Part shown: in pieces, positions 42,334 to 50,896 of the stretch | How the letters are laid out: every line of letters begins with the position of its first letter | Position numbering within the stretch: the first letter of the stretch is position 1 | Source of the DNA: a virus | Strand: one strand, 5' to 3' | DNA: 64,000 bases | Virus record (IMG/VR): IMGVR_UViG_3300009104_000975 | Coordinates: 1 to 64,000 of that record | Notes under the pieces: generated by a model | What the model was told of the DNA's origin: nothing | The model's input: only the letters and a program-made list of their open reading frames with translations | Database searches by the model: none | Made by a program: the position numbers and the translations under genes

Positions 42334-42605
42334 GCATGTTTGATAAATTAAAGAAAATAGTTTCAAAGAACGAAAAAGAGATTTCAGCAAAAGAGCAGGC
42401 AACTGCTCGTGGAGAAGCCTACGTTAAGGTACTTGATGTTAAATTCGACAAAGATAATCCAGGTGATGGATACTTTGAATTAGAATGGAATAAAATATTT
42501 GTAAAGAAGTTACTTGATGCAGGCTACAGTGGTGACAAAGATGACGAAATTGTTGATGCATGGTTTACAGGTCTTTGTAGACAAATAGCTGACGACCAAT
42601 CTTAA
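42330..42605 (+). CDS. Small hypothetical protein, 91 residues
   Basis: The start is taken as ATG 42330, which overlaps the MetK stop (ATGA); ATG 42336 is also possible. The chain has a basic N-terminal helix and an acidic C-terminal half with WNKIFVKKLLDAGYSG. It lies between MetK and the nuclease. No family was recognised. Confidence 0.55.
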   Translation: MSMFDKLKKIVSKNEKEISAKEQATARGEAYVKVLDVKFDKDNPGDGYFELEWNKIFVKKLLDAGYSGDKDDEIVDAWFTGLCRQIADDQS

Positions 42606-42620
42606 TACATAGGATAATAT

Positions 42621-43616
42621 ATGATGAGCTACATTTTAGTAGATGCGGCTAACATGTTTTTTAGAGCAAAGCATGTAGTACGTGGCAATGATATGCAAAC
42701 AAAAGTTGGCATGAGTTTTCACATCATGTTTAATAGTATTAATAAAGTATGGCGAGAACAAAAAGGTTCGCACGTTGTTCTATGTTTAGAAGGACGTAGT
42801 TGGCGTAAAGATGTTTATGAGCCTTATAAACGTAATAGGCAAGCCACACGTGATGCTCTTACAGAAAAAGAACAAGAAGAAGATAAAGCATTTTGGGAAG
42901 CCTTTGATGAGCTACAACAATTCTTTATTAATAAAACTAATTGCACGGTATTACAACACAATGATGTAGAAGCAGATGACTTTATTGCTCGTTGGATACA
43001 AAACCATCCTAATGATAAACATTGTATAGTAAGTAGTGATGGTGACTTCTATCAACTTATCAGTGAAAACGTTAGTCAGTATAATGGAATCATGGGTCAA
43101 CTAATTACACATGAAGGTGTATTTGACGATAAGGGCAATCCTATCATAGACAAGAAAACTAAAGAGCCAAAACAAATAGGTGACCCAGAATGGATATTGT
43201 TTGAAAAATGTATCCGTGGTGATACAAGTGATAATGTATTTAGTGCATTTCCAGGTGCTCGTAAAAAAGGCACTAAGAATAAAGTTGGTATGATGGAAGC
43301 CTTTGCAGATAAAGATAATAAAGGTTTTAATTGGAATAACTTTATGTTACAACGTTGGGTGGATCATGAGAATAATGAGCACCGTGTATTAGAAGATTAC
43401 GAACGTAATAAAATACTTATTGATCTTACACAACAACCAGATGAAATTAAAGAAAAACTAGATGGAGCTATTGTAGAACAAGTACAAAAAGAATCTAAAG
43501 CAAACGTAGGCATTCATTTTATGAGATTTTGTGGTAAATGGGATTTACAAAGAGTTGTTGATAAAGCACAAGACCATTCTAATTATTTAAATTCAAGTTA
43601 TGCCAATGCAAACTAA
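42621..43616 (+). CDS. 5'-3' exonuclease / T4 RNase H-like FEN family nuclease
   Basis: A 331-residue protein of the FEN/5'-nuclease family. VDAANMFFRAK supplies the first acidic residue, YKRNRQATRD the helical arch basics, NDVEADDFIARW the central acid cluster, and SSDGDFYQLI the next Asp pair, followed by ECIRGDTSDN-like EKCIRGDTSDNVF. T4 RNase H removes RNA primers and flaps during lagging-strand synthesis. ATGATG at 42621 follows AGGATAAT. Confidence 0.88.
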   Translation: MMSYILVDAANMFFRAKHVVRGNDMQTKVGMSFHIMFNSINKVWREQKGSHVVLCLEGRSWRKDVYEPYKRNRQATRDALTEKEQEEDKAFWEAFDELQQFFINKTNCTVLQHNDVEADDFIARWIQNHPNDKHCIVSSDGDFYQLISENVSQYNGIMGQLITHEGVFDDKGNPIIDKKTKEPKQIGDPEWILFEKCIRGDTSDNVFSAFPGARKKGTKNKVGMMEAFADKDNKGFNWNNFMLQRWVDHENNEHRVLEDYERNKILIDLTQQPDEIKEKLDGAIVEQVQKESKANVGIHFMRFCGKWDLQRVVDKAQDHSNYLNSSYANAN

Positions 43617-43676
43617 TTCAGTACTGAAAGGTATAACCTGACGATAGAAGACGGAATATTACTGTTTATTATAGGT

Positions 43677-43799
43677 ATGTCAATAACAGTAATAGGATTT
43701 TACATTGCATACACTATAGGTTCACGAGAACTAGAAAAAAGAACTAAACCAAAATCAATAAATCCAATAGATGAGTTTAGGGAAAGATTAGAGAAATAA
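43677..43799 (+). CDS. Small membrane protein, about 40-54 residues
   Basis: The frame ends in TAA at 43797-43799. ATG 43677 gives 40 residues, but the hydrophobic segment already begins upstream in the same frame (ILLFIIG). A non-ATG start near 43638, with GAAAGG before it, may therefore be the real one. The rest is a basic and acidic tail. Function unknown. Confidence 0.45.
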   Translation: MSITVIGFYIAYTIGSRELEKRTKPKSINPIDEFRERLEK

Positions 43800-43801
43800 A
43801 T

Positions 43802-43996
43802 ATGGAAAAACTATATAGAGAGTTTGAAAAATTATCAATGCAACACGAACCATTGGCATCAGCAGGAGTGATGATGGCACAAGCACTTAAGATCTATAAG
43901 GCTATGTTATCTGAAGAAGAATATAAAATGATAACAGAACATATATTAACTACTAGAGATGATATATTGCCACTTGATAAGCCAACACTAAATTAA
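43802..43996 (+). CDS. Small helical protein, 64 residues
   Basis: ATG at 43802 follows the previous stop by two bases. The product is helical with several Met and ends DDILPLDKPTLN. It directly precedes the halogenase-like gene. No family was recognised. Confidence 0.5.
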   Translation: MEKLYREFEKLSMQHEPLASAGVMMAQALKIYKAMLSEEEYKMITEHILTTRDDILPLDKPTLN

Positions 43997-44006
43997 TAGG
44001 TAATAA

Positions 44007-45452
44007 ATGAAAATTAATATTATTGGTGGTGGAACAAGTGGTTGGTGGACTGCTGGCTATCTAAGAAAAAATCATCCTGAGTTAGAAATAACACTAATAG
44101 AATCTCCTAGAATTCCTACACTCGGTGTAGGTGAAAGTACTCAGCCAAATGTTCGTGCGTTCTTTGAAGAATTAGAAATATCAGAAGCCGATTGGATTAA
44201 ATCATGTAGTGGTGTTAGAAAGCAGGGTAATATGAAATCTAACTTCAAACATGTCGGCGATGAACCTTTTAACTTTATGTTTATACACACTGGTTGGGAC
44301 GAATGGTTTCAAAAGTATAAAAAAGGTGAAGTAGAAAGAAACAGTATCTACGACCAATACAATCCGGATGACTGGAGAGGATTTGCATATCACATTGATG
44401 CTTTACAAGCATGGCAAATTGTAAAAGAATATACAAAAGATATTAATCATATATATGCAGAAGTAACCAGAGATACTCTCCCAGAAGCAGACTTACATAT
44501 AGACTGTACTGGATTTCGCCGGGCTCTTATACCAGATAAGACATTACATAGATATCCAGATACACTTAATAACTCTTGCGTTGTGAGACGAGTAGAAGAA
44601 GATACAAAAAATCATACTGAAACCATAGGGCGAGATTATGGATGGGAGTTTAACGTGTATCTAAGCGACAGGAGAGTCGGCTGTGGCTACGTTTTCAATC
44701 AAGACATGATAAGTGTAGACCAAGCAAAAGAAGAATATATGAAAAACAACGGACATAGAAAGTTCTTAAGTGATTTTCTACTGTTAGAATGGGAACCTGG
44801 TAGACTTGAACGTTCATGGCAAGGTGATACTGTAGCAGTAGGATTAAGCAGTGGATTTGTAGATCCATTGGAAGCCAACGCATTAAGTCTGCTTATTCAT
44901 CAAATTAGAACATTATCTAAGGTACTTCATAAACCTAACAGAGAAAAGATATACAATAGAGCAGTGGCAAAAGTACAGGATGAAGCCGCTCTCTTTATTT
45001 GGTGTCATTTTGCATGTTCTTCCCGAAATGATACACCATACTGGCAACATTATTATGCCCTTGATGGTGAATCAGTTTTATGGGACCGTGTTAGTAAAAA
45101 TACCAACTTAGAATTAAACATGTTTCCGTCTTACGTATACGAATACCTTGCTATATATTATGACCTTGTAAAAAGAGAATATAATAAAGATAATTTAGTC
45201 GAAAGACTTAGAAAGGAACAGTTAGTAGTTACATTTACTAAACTAAATGGTGATAAAAGAATTATGACTTGCACGTTAAATCCTAAATTTATTCCAGAAG
45301 ATCAAATGCCCAAATCTAATAAACCTACAAAAACTCTTAGTGAAAAACAATTAGAAAACATTGGTGTTTATGATATTAATGCAAAGGCTTGGCGTAGTTT
45401 TAAGGTTAATAGAGTTACTGATGTACAAACACATGAACAACTTAAAGATTAA
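44007..45452 (+). CDS. Flavin-dependent tryptophan-halogenase-like protein
   Basis: A 481-residue flavoprotein of the tryptophan halogenase family. GGGTSGWW at 7-14 is the FAD-binding motif, GVGESTQPN follows, and a Lys near residue 72-73 aligns roughly with the catalytic Lys. FVDPLEANAL is the conserved C-terminal segment. The second family signature, WxWxIP, is replaced: the matching region reads GWEFNVYL (Trp213, Phe215). Such enzymes chlorinate or brominate indoles and phenols with reduced FAD. The altered motif leaves real halogenation open; a hydroxylase role is an alternative. No flavin reductase lies adjacent. Confidence 0.8.
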   Translation: MKINIIGGGTSGWWTAGYLRKNHPELEITLIESPRIPTLGVGESTQPNVRAFFEELEISEADWIKSCSGVRKQGNMKSNFKHVGDEPFNFMFIHTGWDEWFQKYKKGEVERNSIYDQYNPDDWRGFAYHIDALQAWQIVKEYTKDINHIYAEVTRDTLPEADLHIDCTGFRRALIPDKTLHRYPDTLNNSCVVRRVEEDTKNHTETIGRDYGWEFNVYLSDRRVGCGYVFNQDMISVDQAKEEYMKNNGHRKFLSDFLLLEWEPGRLERSWQGDTVAVGLSSGFVDPLEANALSLLIHQIRTLSKVLHKPNREKIYNRAVAKVQDEAALFIWCHFACSSRNDTPYWQHYYALDGESVLWDRVSKNTNLELNMFPSYVYEYLAIYYDLVKREYNKDNLVERLRKEQLVVTFTKLNGDKRIMTCTLNPKFIPEDQMPKSNKPTKTLSEKQLENIGVYDINAKAWRSFKVNRVTDVQTHEQLKD

Positions 45453-45882
45453 AGAAATTATAAAAGAAAAATACTGGATAGTAGAAAGTCAATTCGGTAA
45501 AGTAGGTACCTTACGTAAAGTAGATAAAGGATATGAGTTCTTTGATCAGAATAATAACACTACAGAACTATTAAATAGCCTTACAGGCTTCAAATCCGTT
45601 AATACAGCAGAGATCGGTGGCGACCTGCAAGTGTATAAAGGGTTACCAACGAACACGAGTATTTTACACCCTGTAGAGCATGAAACATTGCCATTGTTTA
45701 AAAAAGCCAAAAATGGTAAAACTATATTTGTTGCAGGTTATTACATTTTAAAATACGAAGGTATGGGTTGGCAACATGCATTTTGTCCTAAATTAGAAAC
45801 CATAAATAAGTATGAGCATAGAGGACCATATTTCACAGAATGGGATATGAATTTAAACTTAAGAAAGGCAAAACAAGAATGA
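45433..45882 (+). CDS. Hypothetical protein, 149 residues
   Basis: ATG at 45433 overlaps the halogenase-like gene by 20 bases. A beta-rich soluble protein: YWIVESQFGKVGTLRKVDKGYEFFD, then KTIFVAGYYILKYEG and ETINKYEHRGPYF near the end. No motif was recognised. Coupling suggests it works with the flavoprotein or is simply in the same transcript. Confidence 0.6.
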   Translation: MNNLKIKEIIKEKYWIVESQFGKVGTLRKVDKGYEFFDQNNNTTELLNSLTGFKSVNTAEIGGDLQVYKGLPTNTSILHPVEHETLPLFKKAKNGKTIFVAGYYILKYEGMGWQHAFCPKLETINKYEHRGPYFTEWDMNLNLRKAKQE

Positions 45883-46328
45883 ATATAAGATTTAGTTATG
45901 TAATAGGAACATTTTTACTTCTACTTTTAGTGCTACCAACATTTGCTTCAAGCAATGCTGAAGCACAACCAATGAATCCAAGTACATTATTAGAGACACC
46001 CAATGCAGTAGAAGACCAAACAGAACCAGAAGCTACTCCAGAAGATGTACCTCAAATATCTCAATGGAAATATTTAAATAGACAAATATTATGTAACACA
46101 ATACAAGTTATAAAAACTATATTAACAACTCGCGGTCAAGAGTTACTTGTAACAGGACATAAACCACCAGAATACGTACCAAGTGATCCATTTGACGCAA
46201 TTATTATTACTAGAAATCCGGAAACAATGGAATATACTATTCTAATAGTAAAAACTGATCAAAACCTAGCTTGTGTAATTGCATCTGGCACAAGTATGAA
46301 GACAATAGAAGAAATGGAACAAGAATAG
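45879..46328 (+). CDS. Secreted or membrane-anchored protein, 149 residues
   Basis: The start at 45879 (ATGA overlap) gives a clean signal-anchor: basic start, then FLLLLLVLPTFA, ending near residue 28. A Pro/Glu-rich linker precedes a small alpha/beta domain with two Cys (ILCNTIQV and NLACVIAS), possibly disulfide-linked. No family was recognised; location is likely periplasmic. Confidence 0.6.
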   Translation: MNIRFSYVIGTFLLLLLVLPTFASSNAEAQPMNPSTLLETPNAVEDQTEPEATPEDVPQISQWKYLNRQILCNTIQVIKTILTTRGQELLVTGHKPPEYVPSDPFDAIIITRNPETMEYTILIVKTDQNLACVIASGTSMKTIEEMEQE

Positions 46329-46339
46329 TTATGAATTAA

Positions 46340-46359
46340 ACCATTAACTGGTGTTTTTT
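46340..46359 (+). terminator. Weak rho-independent terminator
   Basis: ACCA, a TTAAC loop and TGGT form a four-pair stem, followed by G and a run of T. It is short, so termination may be partial. Confidence 0.35.
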
Positions 46360-46370
46360 CGGCAAGTATT

Positions 46371-46378
46371 GCTAAATA
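46371..46378 (+). promoter_or_regulatory. Possible T4-late-type box GCTAAATA
   Basis: A late-like TAAATA core lies 22 bases before the ATG at 46401, with CAGGAG between. The upstream bases differ from the NATAAATA form. Confidence 0.35.
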
Positions 46379-46400
46379 CATGTAACAGGAGAAACATTTA

Positions 46401-46694
46401 ATGGCACGACCAAAACCTACAATTATACTTGATCAGGTAGATAAAAGTTATAATAGTGAACAAATTTTAAAAGCAGATGCGATATACGCAGTATATTACG
46501 AAGGGAATCCGATTAATTTAAGAACAATGAATACATTAGTAAATTATCCTGGTCCAAAATATAAGAAGGTAAGTTTCTCAAATAGTGGACATGCATTTAA
46601 CCTAGCAGATAGACTTAATAAAAAGTTTAATACTGACTTGTTTAGTGTAATGAAATTAATAAACGGTGAAACAGTCACGAGAGATTCAAAATAG
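46401..46694 (+). CDS. Small basic protein, 97 residues
   Basis: A basic alpha/beta protein starting MARPKPTIILDQVDKSY. The central PGPKYKKVSFSNSGHAFNLADRLNKKFNT looks like a strand then helix. From memory similar proteins occur in T4-like marine phages; not checked. It begins a run of four short overlapping genes. Confidence 0.6.
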   Translation: MARPKPTIILDQVDKSYNSEQILKADAIYAVYYEGNPINLRTMNTLVNYPGPKYKKVSFSNSGHAFNLADRLNKKFNTDLFSVMKLINGETVTRDSK

Positions 46695-46983
46695 TCAAGC
46701 TAAGTTAATTAGTTTGATAGAACGTGACAGTTTGAAACCGAAAGAAATATTTAAAAATACACATACTTTACGTTTAACAAAGTATGGAAAAAACTTATTA
46801 AGTAAAAAATATGACGCTTACCAATTTGAATCTCCAAAGTTAAGTGCCAAAAACCTTATTAACCTTTTACGAAAAATGAGATATCCTTACTATGTTGACA
46901 AGAGTATAATAGTTTTGTTTACAGAGAAAGATGCATTTGTAGTAAAACTAGCTGGAGCCCAAGGGTGGTTAGATGGCAAATAG
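46666..46983 (+). CDS. Small protein with shared C-terminal motif, 105 residues
   Basis: The start is uncertain: GTG at 46666 is the longest option and overlaps the previous gene. The chain has a basic helix, then LSAKNLINLLRKMRYPYYVDKSIIVLFTEKDAFVVKLAGAQG. The closing FTEKDAFVVKLAG resembles the ends of the small proteins at 16927, 17168 and 56177. Function unknown. Confidence 0.55.
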   Translation: MKQSREIQNSQAKLISLIERDSLKPKEIFKNTHTLRLTKYGKNLLSKKYDAYQFESPKLSAKNLINLLRKMRYPYYVDKSIIVLFTEKDAFVVKLAGAQGWLDGK

Positions 46984-47182
46984 AAATAATAAAGTAGAAA
47001 TACCAGATACCATAGTAGTACACTGTACTGATAATGATCAAGACGTAGAAGTGGAATACATATCTCAATACAACGATATAATAAGAACAAGTCTACAAGG
47101 AATACCATTAAACTTTAAACATCATAGAGCAAACATATACGTTGCAAACGCCCATGGTAGAGAATTTGTAATGAAATTATGA
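46973..47182 (+). CDS. Small hypothetical protein, 69 residues
   Basis: ATG at 46973 overlaps the previous gene by 11 bases. A small strand-rich protein; it overlaps the Smr gene by four bases. No family was recognised. Confidence 0.55.
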   Translation: MANRNNKVEIPDTIVVHCTDNDQDVEVEYISQYNDIIRTSLQGIPLNFKHHRANIYVANAHGREFVMKL

Positions 47183-47487
47183 GCAAGTTAGACTTACATG
47201 GTTATAAAATTCATGATGCTTGGAAAGAGTTTTCTAAGCACGTAACTGAATGTTACTTTAATAATATTAAGCAAACTACAATAATTACAGGGCAAGGCAA
47301 AATAGCAGAAGAAATAATAGCATGGGTACATGCAAATCAATATTGTAAAACAGCTGAACGCAACGATAATAATAGTGGTGCAGTTGTAGTACATATCAGA
47401 AAAAATAAAGATAATCAAACGGCTAGTACTATAGAAAAGCCTAAAGTAGACTTATCGCCTTTATTAAAAAAATTTGGAAGTTATTAA
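47179..47487 (+). CDS. Smr-domain protein
   Basis: A 102-residue single Smr domain. LDLHGYKIHDAW at the N-terminus is the LDxHG motif, and TTIITGQGK is the TGxG motif. Stand-alone Smr domains can nick or cut DNA or RNA; the MutS2-linked type acts in recombination suppression or ribosome rescue. A phage copy may process nucleic acid. It starts with an ATGA overlap. Confidence 0.88.
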   Translation: MSKLDLHGYKIHDAWKEFSKHVTECYFNNIKQTTIITGQGKIAEEIIAWVHANQYCKTAERNDNNSGAVVVHIRKNKDNQTASTIEKPKVDLSPLLKKFGSY

Positions 47488-47488
47488 T

Positions 47489-48199
47489 ATGAAAAAGATG
47501 TTTACGTTTGAAACTATGAAAATAGGAATATTTGGCGATAGTTTTGCAGAAGATGATTATGACGAATCGTCACATGGGTGGGCGTGGCATGTTAGCAAAA
47601 ACCTCCCTAAAGCACATATAGATAATTATGGAAAAGGTGCATCAAGTATATACTTTACTTATAGTAAGTTCCTAAAAGAGCATACCAAGTATGATCGAGT
47701 TATTGTTTTTGGTACTGACATCAGTAGGTTATATCTTCCAGACATGCCAACACACTGGCGGATAAACCATGTATGTGGCCCTGGCCACTTTGATGAAGGA
47801 AGTGAAAGCTGGCTAAGATGGCAAGAAACTGGTACCTTCAACATTACCAATGTCCCTGATGAAATTAGAGAAGCAATAACCTTATATTACAAACATATTA
47901 TAAACTATGATCAAGAGAACAAAATGCGAGAGTTAATGATTACTGACATGCAAAAGTTAAGACCAGATATGCTATATTTTGATTGCTTTTATGAAACAAC
48001 ACGATTTTCAAAACATCTACCAATTGTAGAGATTTCAACTCTTGAAATTCCCGAATCATTTGGACAAGGGCCTTTCATAGATAACCGAAAAAATCATATG
48101 AATGAAGAAAATAATAGAATTTTTGGAGAAAAAGTTACAAATTGGATAAACACATCTCAATTTGAAATGAATATAACTGAATTTACTAAAGGAGACTAA
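47489..48199 (+). CDS. SGNH/GDSL-like hydrolase
   Basis: A 236-residue protein with IGIFGDSFAEDD near the start (the GDS block with nucleophile Ser), GKGASS further on, and FIDNRKNHMNEENN near the C-terminus placed like the DxxH block. This family includes esterases and carbohydrate deacetylases. No signal peptide is seen, so it acts in the cytoplasm. Start ATG 47489 is preferred over an in-frame start 15 bases upstream in the Smr gene. Confidence 0.65.
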   Translation: MKKMFTFETMKIGIFGDSFAEDDYDESSHGWAWHVSKNLPKAHIDNYGKGASSIYFTYSKFLKEHTKYDRVIVFGTDISRLYLPDMPTHWRINHVCGPGHFDEGSESWLRWQETGTFNITNVPDEIREAITLYYKHIINYDQENKMRELMITDMQKLRPDMLYFDCFYETTRFSKHLPIVEISTLEIPESFGQGPFIDNRKNHMNEENNRIFGEKVTNWINTSQFEMNITEFTKGD

Positions 48200-48201
48200 T
48201 T

Positions 48202-48291
48202 ATGATACTTAAACATTTTATTATATTTTGGATAGTTATAATTACAATATGTATTGTGTTAGGAATATATAAAGAAGTTCTTATATTATGA
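48202..48291 (+). CDS. Tiny membrane peptide, 29 residues
   Basis: ATG at 48202 follows AAAGGAGA at ideal distance, and TGA ends at 48291. Almost the whole peptide is one hydrophobic helix. It overlaps the methyltransferase start by four bases, so it may also act as a translated leader. Confidence 0.5.
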   Translation: MILKHFIIFWIVIITICIVLGIYKEVLIL

Positions 48292-49040
48292 GAATAAACA
48301 AAAAAATAACTAAAGATCTGACAAACTTTATACAAACGCGATATGGTATTAGTGTAGATGATTTTGAACATAAATTTCCAGAATTATTTAAAAGTTTTCT
48401 AAAATTACAATATTGGTTAGATGAAGTAGTATTGGAACGATATTTTAGCGACACACCTGCTAAAGATGGTGGCACTGATGGTACTTATTTTGATGGATGG
48501 AAACAAAAATTAAAATGGGATACTCGCAGAACAGGACAGCAATTACTAGATAAAATTAATGATATACAAGACCTAACTCCTGAGGTTCCACTTAAAATAC
48601 TTGACGTTGGATGCGGTGAAAACGAATGGAAAAAGCATTTAGGTGCAAGAGTAATTGGAATAGATCCATATCACAGTAAAGCAGACTTTAAAATAGGAAT
48701 AGTAGAATATGCCGCAAATCGTACGGCATATCTCGACATAATACTAGCATTAGGCAGTATTAATTTTGGTGATAAAAAAGTAATAGAACAACAAATATCC
48801 AATATAGTAAAATTAGTAAAACCTGGTGGTAAAATCTTTTGGCGATGTAATCCAGGTATCACACATGATAATCCACATGCACAATGGATTGACTTTTTTC
48901 CATGGTCAGAAGAGTATATAAATGACGTAGCAAAACGTGTTAAATGTACTGTTAATGAAATTGGTTGGGATCACCCAGAAGACGATACCCCACCCGAATG
49001 GGGCAACAGACTATATAGCGAATGGACTAGAGATGAATGA
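48288..49040 (+). CDS. Class I SAM-dependent methyltransferase
   Basis: A 250-residue protein with LKILDVGCGENEWKKHLGARVIGID, which gives motif I and the acidic end of strand 2. LALGSINFGD sits at motif IV, followed by LVKPGGKIFWRCNPG, the usual post-motif segment. The N-terminal 90 residues are extra and helical. The acceptor is unknown. It overlaps neighbours by four bases at both ends. Confidence 0.82.
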   Translation: MRINKKITKDLTNFIQTRYGISVDDFEHKFPELFKSFLKLQYWLDEVVLERYFSDTPAKDGGTDGTYFDGWKQKLKWDTRRTGQQLLDKINDIQDLTPEVPLKILDVGCGENEWKKHLGARVIGIDPYHSKADFKIGIVEYAANRTAYLDIILALGSINFGDKKVIEQQISNIVKLVKPGGKIFWRCNPGITHDNPHAQWIDFFPWSEEYINDVAKRVKCTVNEIGWDHPEDDTPPEWGNRLYSEWTRDE

Positions 49041-49846
49041 GCAGAATAGATTATGAATTATTCAGCGAAGAAGATTTTAATGCATGTTTGAGCTCTATTC
49101 GAGAAAAATACAGTTGCACTTTTAATTTTATTCCAAACGTAAGTATTTCAGAAGTACACAATAAATTTCCAGATGCTAGTAGGTCAGGCTCAGCATTTAA
49201 TACTGGTGTACCTGGTGGTTTTTATAAACTTATTAACAACTTAATTGACAGAATAATAGACAACGAAAATACATATTTGCAAATAAGTTATCCTCCTATT
49301 GATTTTAAAAAGCAAGATGCACTTAGAAATATATTAGATTTGTATATTATGTACAATAGTTATAACAAAGAATCATTAATGCCAATTGTAATAACACGAA
49401 CAAATGAATGGACTCTTATACATCCAGGAAATACAAGAGTAGCAATGGCACAATATAAAAAGTTTAAAGATTGTACTGTTGATGTAGTTTTAATAGATCA
49501 CTCTACTACACCCGTTAAAGACAATATAAGTTTTAATAACTTTCCTTATGGTATTATGCTAACTGAATGGCTGAATGATGAACATAGAAAAATAGAATTA
49601 TTTGCACCAAAAGAATTACATGAAATATTTTCTTACGGATTACTCAACGAATATCAAATAAAATATATAAATGACACTTTATTTTTAAATGATATTAAAG
49701 TAGTAAAACTTCATCATGCAGATAAGCATGTTGAATTCTTTAGTGGAGTATATAAAGATCTTAGAACAGAAGGATGTATGCCTGAAGATATTCAGCGAAG
49801 AATAGAAAACTCGCTAAATATTGTTAATGCAAATAAAAAGACTTAG
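49037..49846 (+). CDS. Hypothetical protein with ParB-like segment, 269 residues
   Basis: Near residues 120-160 the chain reads PIVITRTNEWTLIHPGNTRVAMAQYKKFKDCTVDVVLID, resembling the ParB/sulfiredoxin-type GxxRxxA nucleotide-binding loop between two strands. The rest is mixed helix and strand. ATGA overlap with the methyltransferase and 20-base overlap with the next radical SAM gene suggest coupled work. Function unknown. Confidence 0.5.
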   Translation: MSRIDYELFSEEDFNACLSSIREKYSCTFNFIPNVSISEVHNKFPDASRSGSAFNTGVPGGFYKLINNLIDRIIDNENTYLQISYPPIDFKKQDALRNILDLYIMYNSYNKESLMPIVITRTNEWTLIHPGNTRVAMAQYKKFKDCTVDVVLIDHSTTPVKDNISFNNFPYGIMLTEWLNDEHRKIELFAPKELHEIFSYGLLNEYQIKYINDTLFLNDIKVVKLHHADKHVEFFSGVYKDLRTEGCMPEDIQRRIENSLNIVNANKKT

Positions 49847-50798
49847 TTTAGAAATATTCGGCGGATGTAATTTCTCCTGTAAAATGTGTCCACAAGGCAA
49901 AGATAACAACGGCCGACAACAAGATTTCTTAAAATTACTTCCATTTAAACTATTTGAAAAAATATTAGATGATGCCTCCCAATATGGAGTACAAGTAGTA
50001 AACATAGAAGGTAGCGGAGAAGCAACATTAAATAAACATATTGTAAAGTATATCGAAGCAGTTAAAAAAAGAGATATGCTACCTTTACTTTATACAAATG
50101 GGTTACTTGTAAAAGGTAAATTAATGCATGATATGTTTAATGCAGGATTATATATTTGTAGATTCAGTGATATTGGGTATGATGCAGAAACATATAAGAA
50201 CTGGATGCAAATAGATGCATTTAACACTATTATAAAACATGCAAACGAAGCACTTAATTATGTACAACAACAAAACATTGATGCAGTCATAAGCAGTTAT
50301 CATTTAATAATTGACAATGATCGTACTGAATGGGAAATAGAACAGTATAAAAAGAATTTTATTGAACCAGCAGGTACAGAAGCAGAAATATGGAAAATGC
50401 ATAATTGGGCAGGACAAATTGATAGTAATACCAGACAAGGTACAGTAAGTTCATGTGGTAGACCTTTTAGTCCAGACCTAACAATACGTGCAGGCGGATT
50501 AAATGGAAAAAATGGAGCAGTTGTTCCGTGCTGTCAAACAATGGGAGCACCAAAAGAAAGTAAAAGTGTATTAGGTCATTTGCAAGACAATACAATTGAA
50601 GAAATATTTAATGGTGAAGAATATAATAACCTTAGAGAAGCACATACAACTGGTAATTATGAACAAGTACCTTATTGTTTAGATTGTGACTTCTTAATAC
50701 ATGATCCGAATGTGTTAGTATATACAAATAATCCGGAACGTGTTAAAATAGGAAACATGAAGGCGACAGATATCAGCCTACGAGATCTAAGGTTTTAG
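49827..50798 (+). CDS. Radical SAM/SPASM protein
   Basis: A 323-residue enzyme with Cys14-x3-Cys18-x2-Cys21 (CNFSCKMC), EGSGEATLN in place of the GGEP loop, and a SPASM domain. The SPASM part has SSCGRPFS, VVPCC, LGHLQDNTIEEIFNGEEY and CLDCD. This last block is the classic hallmark of SPASM peptide maturases and anaerobic sulfatase-maturing relatives. ATG 49827 is preferred over an in-frame TTG at 49821. It closes the 48288-50798 group before a late-type box. Confidence 0.88.
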   Translation: MQIKRLSLEIFGGCNFSCKMCPQGKDNNGRQQDFLKLLPFKLFEKILDDASQYGVQVVNIEGSGEATLNKHIVKYIEAVKKRDMLPLLYTNGLLVKGKLMHDMFNAGLYICRFSDIGYDAETYKNWMQIDAFNTIIKHANEALNYVQQQNIDAVISSYHLIIDNDRTEWEIEQYKKNFIEPAGTEAEIWKMHNWAGQIDSNTRQGTVSSCGRPFSPDLTIRAGGLNGKNGAVVPCCQTMGAPKESKSVLGHLQDNTIEEIFNGEEYNNLREAHTTGNYEQVPYCLDCDFLIHDPNVLVYTNNPERVKIGNMKATDISLRDLRF

Positions 50799-50842
50799 CG
50801 GTAAAATTAGTAAAACTAGAGTTTAATAAAAGCAGTAATAGT

Positions 50843-50850
50843 GGTAAATA
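50843..50850 (+). promoter_or_regulatory. Possible T4-late-type box GGTAAATA
   Basis: A TAAATA core lies in the gap before the protease gene at 50897, with AAAAGGAAA as ribosome binding site. Weaker match than the NATAAATA boxes. Confidence 0.35.
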
Positions 50851-50896
50851 CATATAGTTTCCTATAGTTTGGAAACAAAACAGAAAAGGAAACTAT

